Assembly: GCF_018138145.1 (NCBI RefSeq)
Contig: NZ_CP073104.1
Span: 2,418,001-2,482,000, forward strand
DNA length: 64,000 nucleotides
Origin: Pseudomonas sp. SCA2728.1_7
GTDB taxonomy: Bacteria; Pseudomonadota; Gammaproteobacteria; Pseudomonadales; Pseudomonadaceae
Reading direction: 5' to 3'
Each line of letters opens with the position of its first letter. The first letter of the stretch is position 1. The position numbers and the translations under genes are program-made. Of this stretch, positions 45,721 through 54,044 are shown piece by piece. The notes under the pieces are model-generated. The model had not been told where the DNA came from, searched no databases, and saw nothing but the letters and a program-made list of their open reading frames with translations.

Positions 45721-47223
45721 ATGAATAACAACAACAACGACCAAAGCCTTACGCAAATTGAAACCCACGGGGTCGAACAGATCCCGGACCACGAACGCAG
45801 CGCAGGCCCGACGGACTTGTTCCGGATGATCTTCGGTGGTTCGAACACCTTTGCCACCGCCGTGCTCGGCAGTTTTCCGGTGCTGTTCGGCCTGTCTTTT
45901 CAGGCCGGCGTCTGGGCGATTGTGCTGGGCGTGTTGCTTGGCTCGCTGATCCTCGCACCGATGGGCCTGTTCGGCCCGCTCAACGGCACCAACAATGCCG
46001 TGTCATCCGGTGCGCACTTCGGCGTGCACGGGCGGATCGTCGGTTCGTTCCTGTCGCTGTTGACCGCTATCGCGTTTTTCTCGCTCTCGGTGTGGAGTTC
46101 GGGGGATGCGCTGATTGGTGGTGCAAAACGCCTGATCGGTCTGCCGGAAACCGACCTGACTTTGGGCCTGGCCTACGGTCTGTTCGCGATTCTGGTGCTG
46201 ACCGTGTGCATCTACGGCTTTCGCTTTTTGCTGTGGGTGAACAAGATCGCGGTGTGGAGCGCCAGCCTGCTATTCCTGCTGGGCATCTTCGCCTTCGCCG
46301 GTCCTTTCGATGTGAACTACGCCGGTACGGTGAGCCTCGGTCAGCCAGGCTTCTGGGCCGCGTTCATCGGCGCTGCGCTGGTGGCGATGAGCAACCCGAT
46401 TTCCTTCGGCGCGTTCCTCGGCGACTGGTCGCGCTACATCCCGCGTGACACCTCCAAGCAGCGCATCATGGCGGCGGTGGTGCTATCGCAGATCGCCACG
46501 TTCATCCCGTTCCTGTTCGGCCTGAGCACCGCGACCATCGTCGCGATCAAGGCGCCGGACTACATCGCGGCGAACAACTATGTCGGGGGTTTGCTGGCGG
46601 TGTCGCCGAGCTGGTTCTTCCTGCCGGTATGCCTGATTGCGGTAATCGGCGGCATGTCCACCGGCACCACCTCGCTGTATGGCACCGGGCTGGACATGTC
46701 CAGCGTGTTTCCCCGCGTGCTGTCGCGGGTCAAGGCGACGCTGCTGATCGGCGTGCTGTCGATTGCCTTCATCTTCATCGGCCGTTTTGCCGCGAACCTG
46801 GTGCAGAGCGTGTCGACCTTCGCGGTGCTGATCATCACCTGCACCACGCCGTGGATGGTGATCATGATCATTGGTCTGTTGGTGCGTCGCGGCTTCTATT
46901 GCCCGGATGACCTGCAAGTGTTCACGCGCGGCGAACAGGGCGGACGCTACTGGTTCAGCCACGGCTGGAACTGGCGCGGTCTGGGTGCATGGATCCCGAG
47001 CGCGGCGGTGGGTTTGTGCTTCGTCAATTTGCCGGGGCAGTTCGTTGGCCCGCTGGGTGAAATGGCCGGCGGCATCGACATCAGTTTGCCGGTGACATTG
47101 GGCCTGGCTTCGGTGGTGTACCTGACGCTGCTGAGCCTGTTCCCGGAACCGCGCGAAGTGTTCGGCCCGAAGGATGCCCGGCGTGAAGCCGCAGTAAAAC
47201 CTCAACTGCGCCAGGCCGCCTGA
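45721..47223 (+). CDS. NCS1-family purine-cytosine permease-like transporter
   Basis: 500 residues with about 12 membrane segments. NCS1 hallmarks: ETHGVEQIPDHERSAGPTDLFRMIFGGSNTFATAVLGSFPVLFG at the start, GLFGPLNGTNNAVSSGAHFGVHGRIVGS, and SNPISFGAFLGDWSRYIPRDTS in the middle. Sodium- or proton-coupled uptake of nitrogen compounds is usual. In this operon the most likely cargo is 4-guanidinobutyrate or a related guanidino compound, by inference from position. Confidence 0.9.
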   Translation: MNNNNNDQSLTQIETHGVEQIPDHERSAGPTDLFRMIFGGSNTFATAVLGSFPVLFGLSFQAGVWAIVLGVLLGSLILAPMGLFGPLNGTNNAVSSGAHFGVHGRIVGSFLSLLTAIAFFSLSVWSSGDALIGGAKRLIGLPETDLTLGLAYGLFAILVLTVCIYGFRFLLWVNKIAVWSASLLFLLGIFAFAGPFDVNYAGTVSLGQPGFWAAFIGAALVAMSNPISFGAFLGDWSRYIPRDTSKQRIMAAVVLSQIATFIPFLFGLSTATIVAIKAPDYIAANNYVGGLLAVSPSWFFLPVCLIAVIGGMSTGTTSLYGTGLDMSSVFPRVLSRVKATLLIGVLSIAFIFIGRFAANLVQSVSTFAVLIITCTTPWMVIMIIGLLVRRGFYCPDDLQVFTRGEQGGRYWFSHGWNWRGLGAWIPSAAVGLCFVNLPGQFVGPLGEMAGGIDISLPVTLGLASVVYLTLLSLFPEPREVFGPKDARREAAVKPQLRQAA

Positions 47224-47233
47224 CGCCGATCCC

Positions 47234-47324
47234 CTGTGGGAGCGAGCCTGCTCGCGAAGACTTCAGCACATTCAACATTGATGTGACTGACAGACCGCCT
47301 TCGCGAGCAGGCTCGCTCCCACAG
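47234..47324. repeat. Paired REP palindrome (GTGGGAGCGAGCCTGCTCGCGAA family)
   Basis: Perfect inverted arms of about 26 bases with a 38-base loop between the two transporter genes of the gbu block. Confidence 0.9.
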
Positions 47325-47376
47325 TGAGATTCGAATTCAGCCTCAACATAAAAAAGACAATCGGAGACACGCCATC

Positions 47377-48756
47377 ATGGCTTTGGATTTATTCGTCGTC
47401 CTCATCTACGCCGCCGGCATGCTCTTGCTCGGCTACTTCGGCATGCGCAAGGCCAAGACCAACGAGGACTTTCTCGTCGCCGGGCGTAACCTCGGCCCAA
47501 GCCTGTACATGGGCACCATGGCCGCGACCGTGCTCGGTGGTGCGTCCACCGTCGGCACCGTGCGTCTGGGCTACGTGCATGGCATCTCCGGTTTCTGGCT
47601 GTGTGCGGCACTCGGTTGCGGCATCGTCGCGCTGAACCTGTTCCTCGCCAAACCGCTGCTGAAACTGAAGATCTACACCGTTACCCAGGTCCTGGAAAAA
47701 CGCTACAACCCGATGGCCCGCTCGGCCAGCGCGGCAATCATGCTGGCCTACGCGCTGATGATCGGCGTGACCTCGATCCTCGCCATCGGCACCGTGCTGC
47801 AAGTGCTGTTCGGCCTGCCGTTCTGGATCTCGGTACTGCTTGGCGGTGGCGTGGTGGTGATCTACTCGGCGATCGGCGGCATGTGGTCGCTGACCCTGAC
47901 CGACATCGTCCAGTTCATCATCAAGACCGTGGGCCTGATGTTCATCCTGTTGCCGATCTGCCTGTACCGCGTCGGCGGTTGGGACGAACTGGTGCTGAAA
48001 CTGCCGGCAACTGCCTTCAGCTTCACCACCATCGGCTGGGACACGATCATCACCTACTTCATGATCTACTTCTTCGGCATCCTGATCGGTCAGGACATCT
48101 GGCAACGGGTATTCACCGTCAAGACAGCCAAAGTCGCGCAATACGCCGGCAGCATCGCCGGCATCTACTGCATCGTCTACGGTCTGGCCTGCGCGCTGAT
48201 CGGCATGGCCGCGCACGTGCTGATCCCGGATCTGGACAACGTCAACAACGCCTTCGCCGCCATCGTCAAACTGTCGCTGCCGGACGGCATCCGTGGTCTG
48301 GTGATCGCGGCTGCACTGGCGGCGATGATGTCCACCGCCAGCGCCGGCCTCCTTGCCGCGGCCACTACTCTGACTGAAGACCTGCTGCCGAAACTGCGTG
48401 GCGGCAAACCGTCGAGCCTGGGCATCAACCGCCTGTTCACCCTGCTCACCGGTATTGTCGTGCTGGGTATCGCGCTGGTGGTGAACGATGTGATCAGTGC
48501 CCTGACCCTCGCCTACAACCTGTTGGTGGGCGGCATGCTGATCCCGCTGATGGGAGCGATCTTCTGGAAACGCGCGACCACCGCCGGCGCCATCGCCAGC
48601 ATGGGTCTGGGTTTTGCCACGGCGCTGCTGTTCATGTTCAAGGACGGTCTGGATGCCAACACACCGATCTACTACAGCCTGGCTGTGGGTCTGGTGAGTT
48701 TTGTGGTGGTGAGTCTGGTCTCCCCTCGCCCGGCGACGGTGGCGAGTGCGATCTAA
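47377..48756 (+). CDS. Sodium:solute symporter (SSS family)
   Basis: 459 residues with about 13 membrane segments. SSS hallmarks: GMRKAKTNEDFLVAGRNLGPSLYMGTMAATVLGGASTVGTVRLGY at the start, IYSAIGGMWSLTLTDIVQFIIK and RGLVIAAALAAMMSTASAGLLAAATTLTEDL with the sodium-site serines. Second transporter of the block. In P. aeruginosa its counterpart also lies next to the NCS1 permease. Substrate unproven. A clear terminator follows at 48788. Confidence 0.92.
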   Translation: MALDLFVVLIYAAGMLLLGYFGMRKAKTNEDFLVAGRNLGPSLYMGTMAATVLGGASTVGTVRLGYVHGISGFWLCAALGCGIVALNLFLAKPLLKLKIYTVTQVLEKRYNPMARSASAAIMLAYALMIGVTSILAIGTVLQVLFGLPFWISVLLGGGVVVIYSAIGGMWSLTLTDIVQFIIKTVGLMFILLPICLYRVGGWDELVLKLPATAFSFTTIGWDTIITYFMIYFFGILIGQDIWQRVFTVKTAKVAQYAGSIAGIYCIVYGLACALIGMAAHVLIPDLDNVNNAFAAIVKLSLPDGIRGLVIAAALAAMMSTASAGLLAAATTLTEDLLPKLRGGKPSSLGINRLFTLLTGIVVLGIALVVNDVISALTLAYNLLVGGMLIPLMGAIFWKRATTAGAIASMGLGFATALLFMFKDGLDANTPIYYSLAVGLVSFVVVSLVSPRPATVASAI

Positions 48757-48787
48757 GCTCTGATGTAACGACTTGATGCTTTCTTCG

Positions 48788-48822
48788 ACGGGTGTGGCGT
48801 CGGTTGCCACACCCGTTTTTTT
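48788..48822 (+). terminator. Rho-independent terminator
   Basis: ACGGGTGTGGC - 7-base loop - GCCACACCCGT followed by a run of T (TTTTTTA), closing the transporter transcript 32 bases after its stop. Confidence 0.92.
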
Positions 48823-48842
48823 ACGTCTGGAGAAAATGGCTG

Positions 48843-49568
48843 ATGAAGATCGTATCGCGTGATCATTGGTTTGAAGTGCAGAGTTTGAGTGACGGTATTC
48901 GGCTGATTCATGAACCGTATATCCGGCCGTTCTACCGCTGCAACCTGTGGCACATTCAGGGTCGCGACAAAGACCTGTTGCTCGACAGCGGTTCGGGGCT
49001 GGTGAGCCTGCGCGAGCAGTTGCCATGGATCACCGAGCGACCGCTGGTGGCGGTGGCCAGTCATTGCCATTTCGACCATATCGCCGGGCATCACGAATTT
49101 ACTGAACGGCTGGTGCATCCAGCCGAAGCGGACATCCTTGCGGCGCCGGATGGCGAAAACGACTTGAGCCGCGCGTTCGTCGGCGATGACATGTTCGAAG
49201 CGCATCCGGATTGCCCGTTGTGCTACGCCGAATACCGGGTCAAAGCCGCGCCGGCCACCGGGTTTGTCGAGGACGGCGATGTACTGGATCTGGGCAATCG
49301 CACGCTGCAAGTGCTGCACACGCCGGGGCATTCGCCGGGCGGGATCAGCCTGTATGAGGCGGCGACGCAAACCCTGTTCAGCGGCGACATCATCTACGAC
49401 GGGCCGCTCATCGAAGACGCCTACCACTCCAATCTTGAGGATTACGCCGCCAGTCTGCGGCGTTTGCAGGCGTTGCCGATCCGTACGGTGCACGGCGGGC
49501 ACTTTGGCAGTTTTTCCGGGGAGCATTTGCGCTCGATGATTGACCAGTGGTTGCGCGGCCACGCCTGA
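48843..49568 (+). CDS. MBL-fold metallo-hydrolase
   Basis: 241 residues from the ATG at 48843 with GGAGAA nine bases earlier. The metallo-beta-lactamase motif is ASHCHFDHIAGHHEF (H74, H76, D78, H79), followed by HTPGHSPGGISLYE and FSGDIIYDGP. Two-metal hydrolase; thioesters, lactones and phosphodiesters are all handled by relatives. A cysteine-containing insertion (DMFEAHPDCPLCYAEYR) marks a subfamily I cannot name. It starts just after the symporter terminator, so it is a separate unit, perhaps with the ACP-like gene that follows at 43 bases. Confidence 0.88.
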   Translation: MKIVSRDHWFEVQSLSDGIRLIHEPYIRPFYRCNLWHIQGRDKDLLLDSGSGLVSLREQLPWITERPLVAVASHCHFDHIAGHHEFTERLVHPAEADILAAPDGENDLSRAFVGDDMFEAHPDCPLCYAEYRVKAAPATGFVEDGDVLDLGNRTLQVLHTPGHSPGGISLYEAATQTLFSGDIIYDGPLIEDAYHSNLEDYAASLRRLQALPIRTVHGGHFGSFSGEHLRSMIDQWLRGHA

Positions 49569-49611
49569 GGCCTGCTTCACTCAAGCACAACAACCATCAG
49601 AAATATCTGCC

Positions 49612-49860
49612 ATGAGAAGAGCTGCCGTGCGTGCCGCCGTGCATCGATATATCCGGCGTCTGCTGGAAACCCGCGAATTCAACGACAACACCAGTCTGGT
49701 GCAGTTGGGCCTGGAGAAAGCCGACATCGAGGATTTGATCTTTCATCTGGAAGATGAATTCGGACTGACGGCGTTCACCGCCGAGGAAGACCGCATGCTC
49801 AAGACCGCGAAGACGGCGAATGACTTGAGCCGGTTTTTGCTGGAAATCGGCCGTCATTAA
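49612..49860 (+). CDS. Acyl-carrier-protein-like protein lacking the phosphopantetheine serine
   Basis: 82 residues. After a basic N-terminal helix (MRRAAVRAAVHRYIRRLL) comes an ACP-like pattern: TSLVQLGLEKADIEDLIFHLEDEFGL, against the usual LG.DSLD.VEL...LE..F. K36 stands where the modified serine should be. The later helix residues (TAEEDRMLKTAKTANDLSRFL) also fit ACP. So it has the fold, by inference, but cannot be charged in the normal way. A lone gene behind the metallo-hydrolase; no acyl synthetase or fatty-acid genes are near. Confidence 0.7.
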   Translation: MRRAAVRAAVHRYIRRLLETREFNDNTSLVQLGLEKADIEDLIFHLEDEFGLTAFTAEEDRMLKTAKTANDLSRFLLEIGRH

Positions 49861-49862
49861 AA

Positions 49863-49935
49863 GCAAAAGATCGCAGCCTTCGGCAGCTCCTACATTAATC
49901 CGTGCAGGAGCTGCCGAAGACTGCGATCTCTTGAT
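49863..49935. repeat. Inverted repeat (GATCGCAGCCTTCGGCAGCTCC family)
   Basis: Two arms of about 30 bases directly after the ACP-like stop; same family as at 4394 and 38557. Likely transcript end. Confidence 0.85.
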
Positions 49936-49965
49936 CTTGAATCCTTTGATCTCGGATCGGGGGCG

Positions 49966-50094
49966 TTACCGGCGCCGTTGTTGACGGCGGCGCTGCTCGT
50001 CATCGGTGCGGATCGGTACAGGTTGCAGAGGCGGTTCGATCAAACCGAGGGCAACACCCAAATCGTGCAGCCAGTTTTGAATTTTCTCTTTCAT
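49966..50094 (-). CDS. Small basic protein (42 residues), PA1414-like
   Basis: MKEKIQNWLHDLGVALGLIEPPLQPVPIRTDDEQ followed by RRRQQRRR: an amphipathic helix, a proline-rich linker and an arginine-rich tail. The second ATG (50094) has AAGGGG at normal spacing; the first, at 50100, is 6 bases upstream. It recalls the small protein PA1414 of P. aeruginosa, which lies in the same region of that genome; I could not check this. Function unknown. The 140 bases between it and the LysR stop hold its leader. Confidence 0.7.
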   Translation of the reverse strand: MKEKIQNWLHDLGVALGLIEPPLQPVPIRTDDEQRRRQQRRR

Positions 50095-50236
50095 CGTCAT
50101 GCCCCCTTCAGGGTGGTGCTGAGCGGCCGGAATTCTGAGGCCGCTTCGCACTGATAATAGTCCGAAGTCCTACGCAATGCTCGGCCAAATCCGCAATGAT
50201 CTGTTACTGAATTGAACAGAGTTCGCCGCCATTGGT

Positions 50237-51130
50237 TCAGGCTGTTTCCCGGGTTTCGATCTGAGCCGCGGGATAGACAGCCTGCTGCACCTCGATCCAC
50301 GCATTAAGGTTGGCGCCCAGCATGCCTTTGCGCCACATGAGCCAGGTTGTCGCACCCACAAATGGCTCGGCCAACGGATGCATCGCCACGCTGTCGCGGC
50401 CCGGCAGACTGGCCAGCATCGACTCCGACATCAGCGCCACGCCGCTGCCGGCAATCACGCAGGCGAGCATGCCCTGATAGGACTCGATCTCCATCGCCCG
50501 GCCCATGGTCGCGTGGTAGTGCGAAAACCAGGCTTCCAGACGCATGCGATAGGAGCAGCCCCGGCGAAAGGTAAACACCGACCGCCCTTCGACATCCCGG
50601 GCACTGCGTACCGGCGGATGATCAATTTCAGTGATCAGCACCAGCCGCTCTTCGCACAACGGCACGCCGTCGAGCCCGGCCAGTTCCAGCGGGCCATCGA
50701 CCAACGCGGCATCAAGACGACCGGTGAGCAAGCCTTCCAGTAACTCTCCACTGGGCGCTGACTGCACCTGCAGATTCACCGCCGGATACTGCTTGTGATA
50801 CTGCGCCAGCAGCGCCGGCAAATGGATCGCCGCCGTGCTGTACATGGTGCCCAGAGCGAAGTCGCCGGCCGGTTTGCCACCCATTACCGCGGCACTGGCT
50901 TGATCGCGCAGGGCGAAAAGTTTGCCGGTGTAGTCCAGCAAGACTTTTCCCGCAGGCGATAGCTGCAAACGCTGACGCTCACGGACGAAAAGTTCGACAC
51001 CGAGTTGTTCCTCAAGCTGCTTGAGCCGGGTCGACAGGTTCGACGGCACCCGGTGCAGGCGTTCGGCGGCGCGGGTAATCGAACCCTCCTCGGCCACAGC
51101 CTGAAAGATCCGCAGTTGGCTGAACTCCAC
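50237..51130 (-). CDS. LysR-family transcriptional regulator
   Basis: 297 residues from a GTG start. The helix-turn-helix is LRIFQAVAEEGSITRAAERLHRVPSNLSTRLKQLEEQLGVELFVRERQRLQLSPAG (about 5-60); the effector domain follows. Divergent from the MFS transporter at 51235 with about 105 bases between, the classical layout for a LysR protein controlling its neighbour. Effector unknown. Confidence 0.93.
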   Translation of the reverse strand: MEFSQLRIFQAVAEEGSITRAAERLHRVPSNLSTRLKQLEEQLGVELFVRERQRLQLSPAGKVLLDYTGKLFALRDQASAAVMGGKPAGDFALGTMYSTAAIHLPALLAQYHKQYPAVNLQVQSAPSGELLEGLLTGRLDAALVDGPLELAGLDGVPLCEERLVLITEIDHPPVRSARDVEGRSVFTFRRGCSYRMRLEAWFSHYHATMGRAMEIESYQGMLACVIAGSGVALMSESMLASLPGRDSVAMHPLAEPFVGATTWLMWRKGMLGANLNAWIEVQQAVYPAAQIETRETA

Positions 51131-51234
51131 AACCTTTCTCCATAACAGAACAAGTTACTCACTATTATTCAATTTTAAAGAAAGTCAATCAGTCCTAGCC
51201 TGACGGTCATTGATCCTTCCAAGGAATCCCGACC

Positions 51235-52416
51235 ATGTCGCCTCTGATTCGCTTATCCGCTTGCTTCGTTGCCTTGATGATGGCCATGGGCATCGGGCGT
51301 TTCGCCCTCACCCCGCAAATGCCGCACCTGCTCAGCGAAGGCCAGATCGATCTGACGGCCGCCGGTCTGATTGCCGCGGCCAACTACCTCGGCTACTTGC
51401 TGGGCGCGGTGGATGCGATGTTCGCGCATCGCCCGCAACAGGTGCAGCGGCGCCTGCATGGAGGCCTGTGGTTGTGCGTGCTGCTGACGCTGGCGTCGTT
51501 CTGGGCCAATGGATTCTGGTCACACTTGGTGCTGCGCTTCGGCACCGGGGTGGCGAGCGCCTGGGTTCTGGTGATGATCACGTCTTTAAGCCAACCCTTG
51601 GCAGCGGCGGCAGGTCGGCCACGGTTGGGTGCCCTGGTATTTGCCGGACCGGGTTTGGGGATTTTTCTCACGGGTTTATTGGCGCTGGTCTCACATCTGT
51701 TGCAGCAGACGTCCGCAACGTTGTGGCTGATTTATGCAACGGCTGCGCTGGTGATGATGTTGGGGGTCTGGCGTCTGCTGCCAACACCTGTCGCAACGCC
51801 GACGGTGGCTGCAGCGCCGGTCAGTCCATCGAATCGGGGCATTGGTCGGCTGGCGGGAATTTATGCGCTGTACGGCGTCGGCTACATCATTCCGGCGACC
51901 TTCCTCTCGCAAATGGCCAATGCGCAGTTTCACGGGGAATGGCAGGCAGACCTGTTCTGGCCTTGTTTCGGTCTGGCCGCGGCGCTTGGCGTGTTGCTGG
52001 TGAGCCTGCGGCGTCACGATCCCGCAACCACCCGTCACTGGTTGATGGCGACGCTGTGGCTGCAAGCGGCCGGCGTGTTCGCCTGTCTACTGGGCAGCGG
52101 CCTTGGCCTCGCACTCGGGGTGATCCTCTGCGGCACGCCATTTCTGGCTTGCATGCAATTGGTCATGCAGCGCTCGCGGGAACTGGCGCCACATGCCACG
52201 CAACGCAATGCCGGGATGCTTACCGCCTGCTTCGCCGTCGGCCAACTCAGCGGCCCTCTATTGGCAGCGCTGAGCAGCCATTTCAGCGGTGGCCTGCATC
52301 CGGCGCTGGTGATCGCCGGCAGCGGTTTATTGATTGCCGGCGGTCTGGCGATGCAATCGACTAACGCTGACCCAGCGCTTTGCGCAAACGCCGACGCAGC
52401 CACTGCTCGGCGCTGA
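51235..52416 (+). CDS. YbfB/YjiJ-family MFS transporter
   Basis: 393 residues with about 12 membrane segments. It begins LIRLSACFVALMMAMGIGRFALTPQMPHLL, typical of the YbfB/YjiJ group, with AANYLGYLLGAVDAMFAHR after the first pair of helices. Substrate unknown. The last 56 bases overlap the end of the convergent DMT transporter gene. Likely controlled by the divergent LysR. Confidence 0.9.
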   Translation: MSPLIRLSACFVALMMAMGIGRFALTPQMPHLLSEGQIDLTAAGLIAAANYLGYLLGAVDAMFAHRPQQVQRRLHGGLWLCVLLTLASFWANGFWSHLVLRFGTGVASAWVLVMITSLSQPLAAAAGRPRLGALVFAGPGLGIFLTGLLALVSHLLQQTSATLWLIYATAALVMMLGVWRLLPTPVATPTVAAAPVSPSNRGIGRLAGIYALYGVGYIIPATFLSQMANAQFHGEWQADLFWPCFGLAAALGVLLVSLRRHDPATTRHWLMATLWLQAAGVFACLLGSGLGLALGVILCGTPFLACMQLVMQRSRELAPHATQRNAGMLTACFAVGQLSGPLLAALSSHFSGGLHPALVIAGSGLLIAGGLAMQSTNADPALCANADAATARR

Positions 52417-53293
52417 CAAACGTGATGCCGAGCAGCACCAGCACGGCGCCGAGGACGAAGTTAACCGTCAATTGTTCGCCGAGCAGCAATACGCCAAAGG
52501 TCACGCCGAACAGCGGCGTCATAAACGAAAACACCGCGAGGTTGGCTGCCAGATAACGGCGCAGCAGCCAGAACCAGATCAGGTAGCTGAAGAACGACAC
52601 CACCAGGCCCTGGAACAGCACGCTGGCCACCGCCACGGGGGTCAGGCTGACGTGGGTGATCTGGCCGCTGAACAGCGCAATCAGCAGCAGGCCGAGGAAG
52701 CCGACGATCAACTGATAGAACAAGGTCAGCGTCACCGGTGCTTCCGACAGCCGTGAGGCGCGCACCACCACCGTGGTCGCGCCCCAACAGGCGCCAGCCA
52801 ACACGCCAAAGGCATCGCCGAGCAGCATGCGCCGGTCGAGGTTGTCCCACGACACGCCGCCGGCGAAGGCAATTGCAATGCCGATGAACGCGAGCAAAAT
52901 GCCCAGCCATTGCAACGGTCGCAGGCGCTCACTGGCCAGCAGAAAATGCACGCCCAACGCGGTGAAGATCGGCGCGGTGTAGAGGAACACCGACATGTGT
53001 GCAGCCGTGGTCAGTTGCAGACCTTCAGCGATAAAAAGGAATTCCAGACCGAACAGCGCACCAGCCAGCAAGCCGCCGCGCCAGGTGTTGCCGACCTGAT
53101 CCCAGCCGCCCTTCCAGCAGATCAGCAACCCCACCAGCAACGCAGAGATCCCCGAGCGCGCGGCCGCTTGCATGACAGGCGCGATGTCCGGCGCCGCCCA
53201 TTTGATCATCACTTGCTGCACGCCCCAGATCAGGCAGAGGCCGATCATCACCTGCAAGGCAAAACTGTCGGCATTGCGCCGCTCGACAATCAC
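52361..53293 (-). CDS. EamA/DMT-family transporter
   Basis: 310 residues from a GTG start at 53293 with GAGGTG as ribosome-binding site; the frame is open 12 codons further. About ten membrane segments in two EamA repeats (LCLIWGVQQVMIKWAAPDIAPVMQAAARSG... and DAFGVLAGACWGATTVVVRAS...). Ends in a short basic tail (RRRLRKALGQR). The substrate is not known. Overlaps the end of the MFS gene by 56 bases. Confidence 0.9.
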   Translation of the reverse strand: MIVERRNADSFALQVMIGLCLIWGVQQVMIKWAAPDIAPVMQAAARSGISALLVGLLICWKGGWDQVGNTWRGGLLAGALFGLEFLFIAEGLQLTTAAHMSVFLYTAPIFTALGVHFLLASERLRPLQWLGILLAFIGIAIAFAGGVSWDNLDRRMLLGDAFGVLAGACWGATTVVVRASRLSEAPVTLTLFYQLIVGFLGLLLIALFSGQITHVSLTPVAVASVLFQGLVVSFFSYLIWFWLLRRYLAANLAVFSFMTPLFGVTFGVLLLGEQLTVNFVLGAVLVLLGITFVSAEQWLRRRLRKALGQR

Positions 53294-53447
53294 CGCAACA
53301 CCTCGAACACACACAACATGGCAGGCCATCCAATGGTCAGAAAACAGTGCTGGGGATTATCAATCAGTCGGGCGGAAAAAACGCGTCTAGAAAAGACATT
53401 TAGTGCTTCAGTGGCGGCAGTGGTGAATGGCTGTCGGCTGCGCCGCC

Positions 53448-53514
53448 ATTCGCGAGCAGGCTCGCTCCCACAAGTGGAATGCATTTCCCTGTGGGAGCGA
53501 GCCTGCTCGCGAAT
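53448..53514. repeat. Paired REP palindrome (GTGGGAGCGAGCCTGCTCGCGAA family)
   Basis: Inverted arms with a 17-base loop, between the start of the DMT gene and the end of the DUF2177 gene. Confidence 0.9.
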
Positions 53515-53536
53515 AGGCCGGCACTGCCAACACACA

Positions 53537-53941
53537 TTACCGAGCAGACTTGCCAAACCTTTTGCTCACCAAAAACCCGACAATACAAGCCATAGCAGTA
53601 GCAAACGTCCCCCACGCCCAATCCATCAGCGTCACCTGCACCGACCACCCGCGCAACGTCGCCCAATTGGTCAGGTCATAGGTGCCGTAAGCTATCAGCC
53701 CTAACAACGCGCCCCGCTTCGCCGCCCATTGCCATGTCACGGCCGGCGTCACCACAAACACCACGCAGCCAAAAACATACAGGCAATAAAAAACCGCTGC
53801 CGGAACCAGCAGCGGTTTTTCGAGCATCAGCGGACCGAGCAGTTCGCGATAGGTCGGCGCCATCAACAGGCCGAGCCAGAGACCGTCGAGCAACAGAAAC
53901 GCAATCAGCGTCGCAACATAGGCAACCAGAGACTTCTTCAT
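53537..53941 (-). CDS. DUF2177 family membrane protein
   Basis: 134 residues from the ATG at 53941. Four hydrophobic segments. Family features LLDGLWLGLLMAPTYRELLGPL, GALLGLIAYGTYDLTNWATLRGW and DWAWGTFATA. No biochemical function is known for this family. A type-two inverted repeat lies directly upstream (53956-54030). Confidence 0.9.
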   Translation of the reverse strand: MKKSLVAYVATLIAFLLLDGLWLGLLMAPTYRELLGPLMLEKPLLVPAAVFYCLYVFGCVVFVVTPAVTWQWAAKRGALLGLIAYGTYDLTNWATLRGWSVQVTLMDWAWGTFATAMACIVGFLVSKRFGKSAR

Positions 53942-53955
53942 CACACCCGCCCTCA

Positions 53956-54030
53956 TGTAGGAGCTGCCGCAGGCTGCGATCTGTTGATCTTCAAAGTCAA
54001 AAGATCGCAGCCTGCGGCAGCTCTTACATG
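53956..54030. repeat. Inverted repeat (GGAGCTGCCGCAGGCTGCGATC family)
   Basis: Two arms of about 33 bases just upstream of the DUF2177 start and 14 bases after the stop of the S1-type gene, both read on the minus strand; probably ends the latter's transcript. Confidence 0.87.
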
Positions 54031-54044
54031 GGGCCAGCGGTGTC

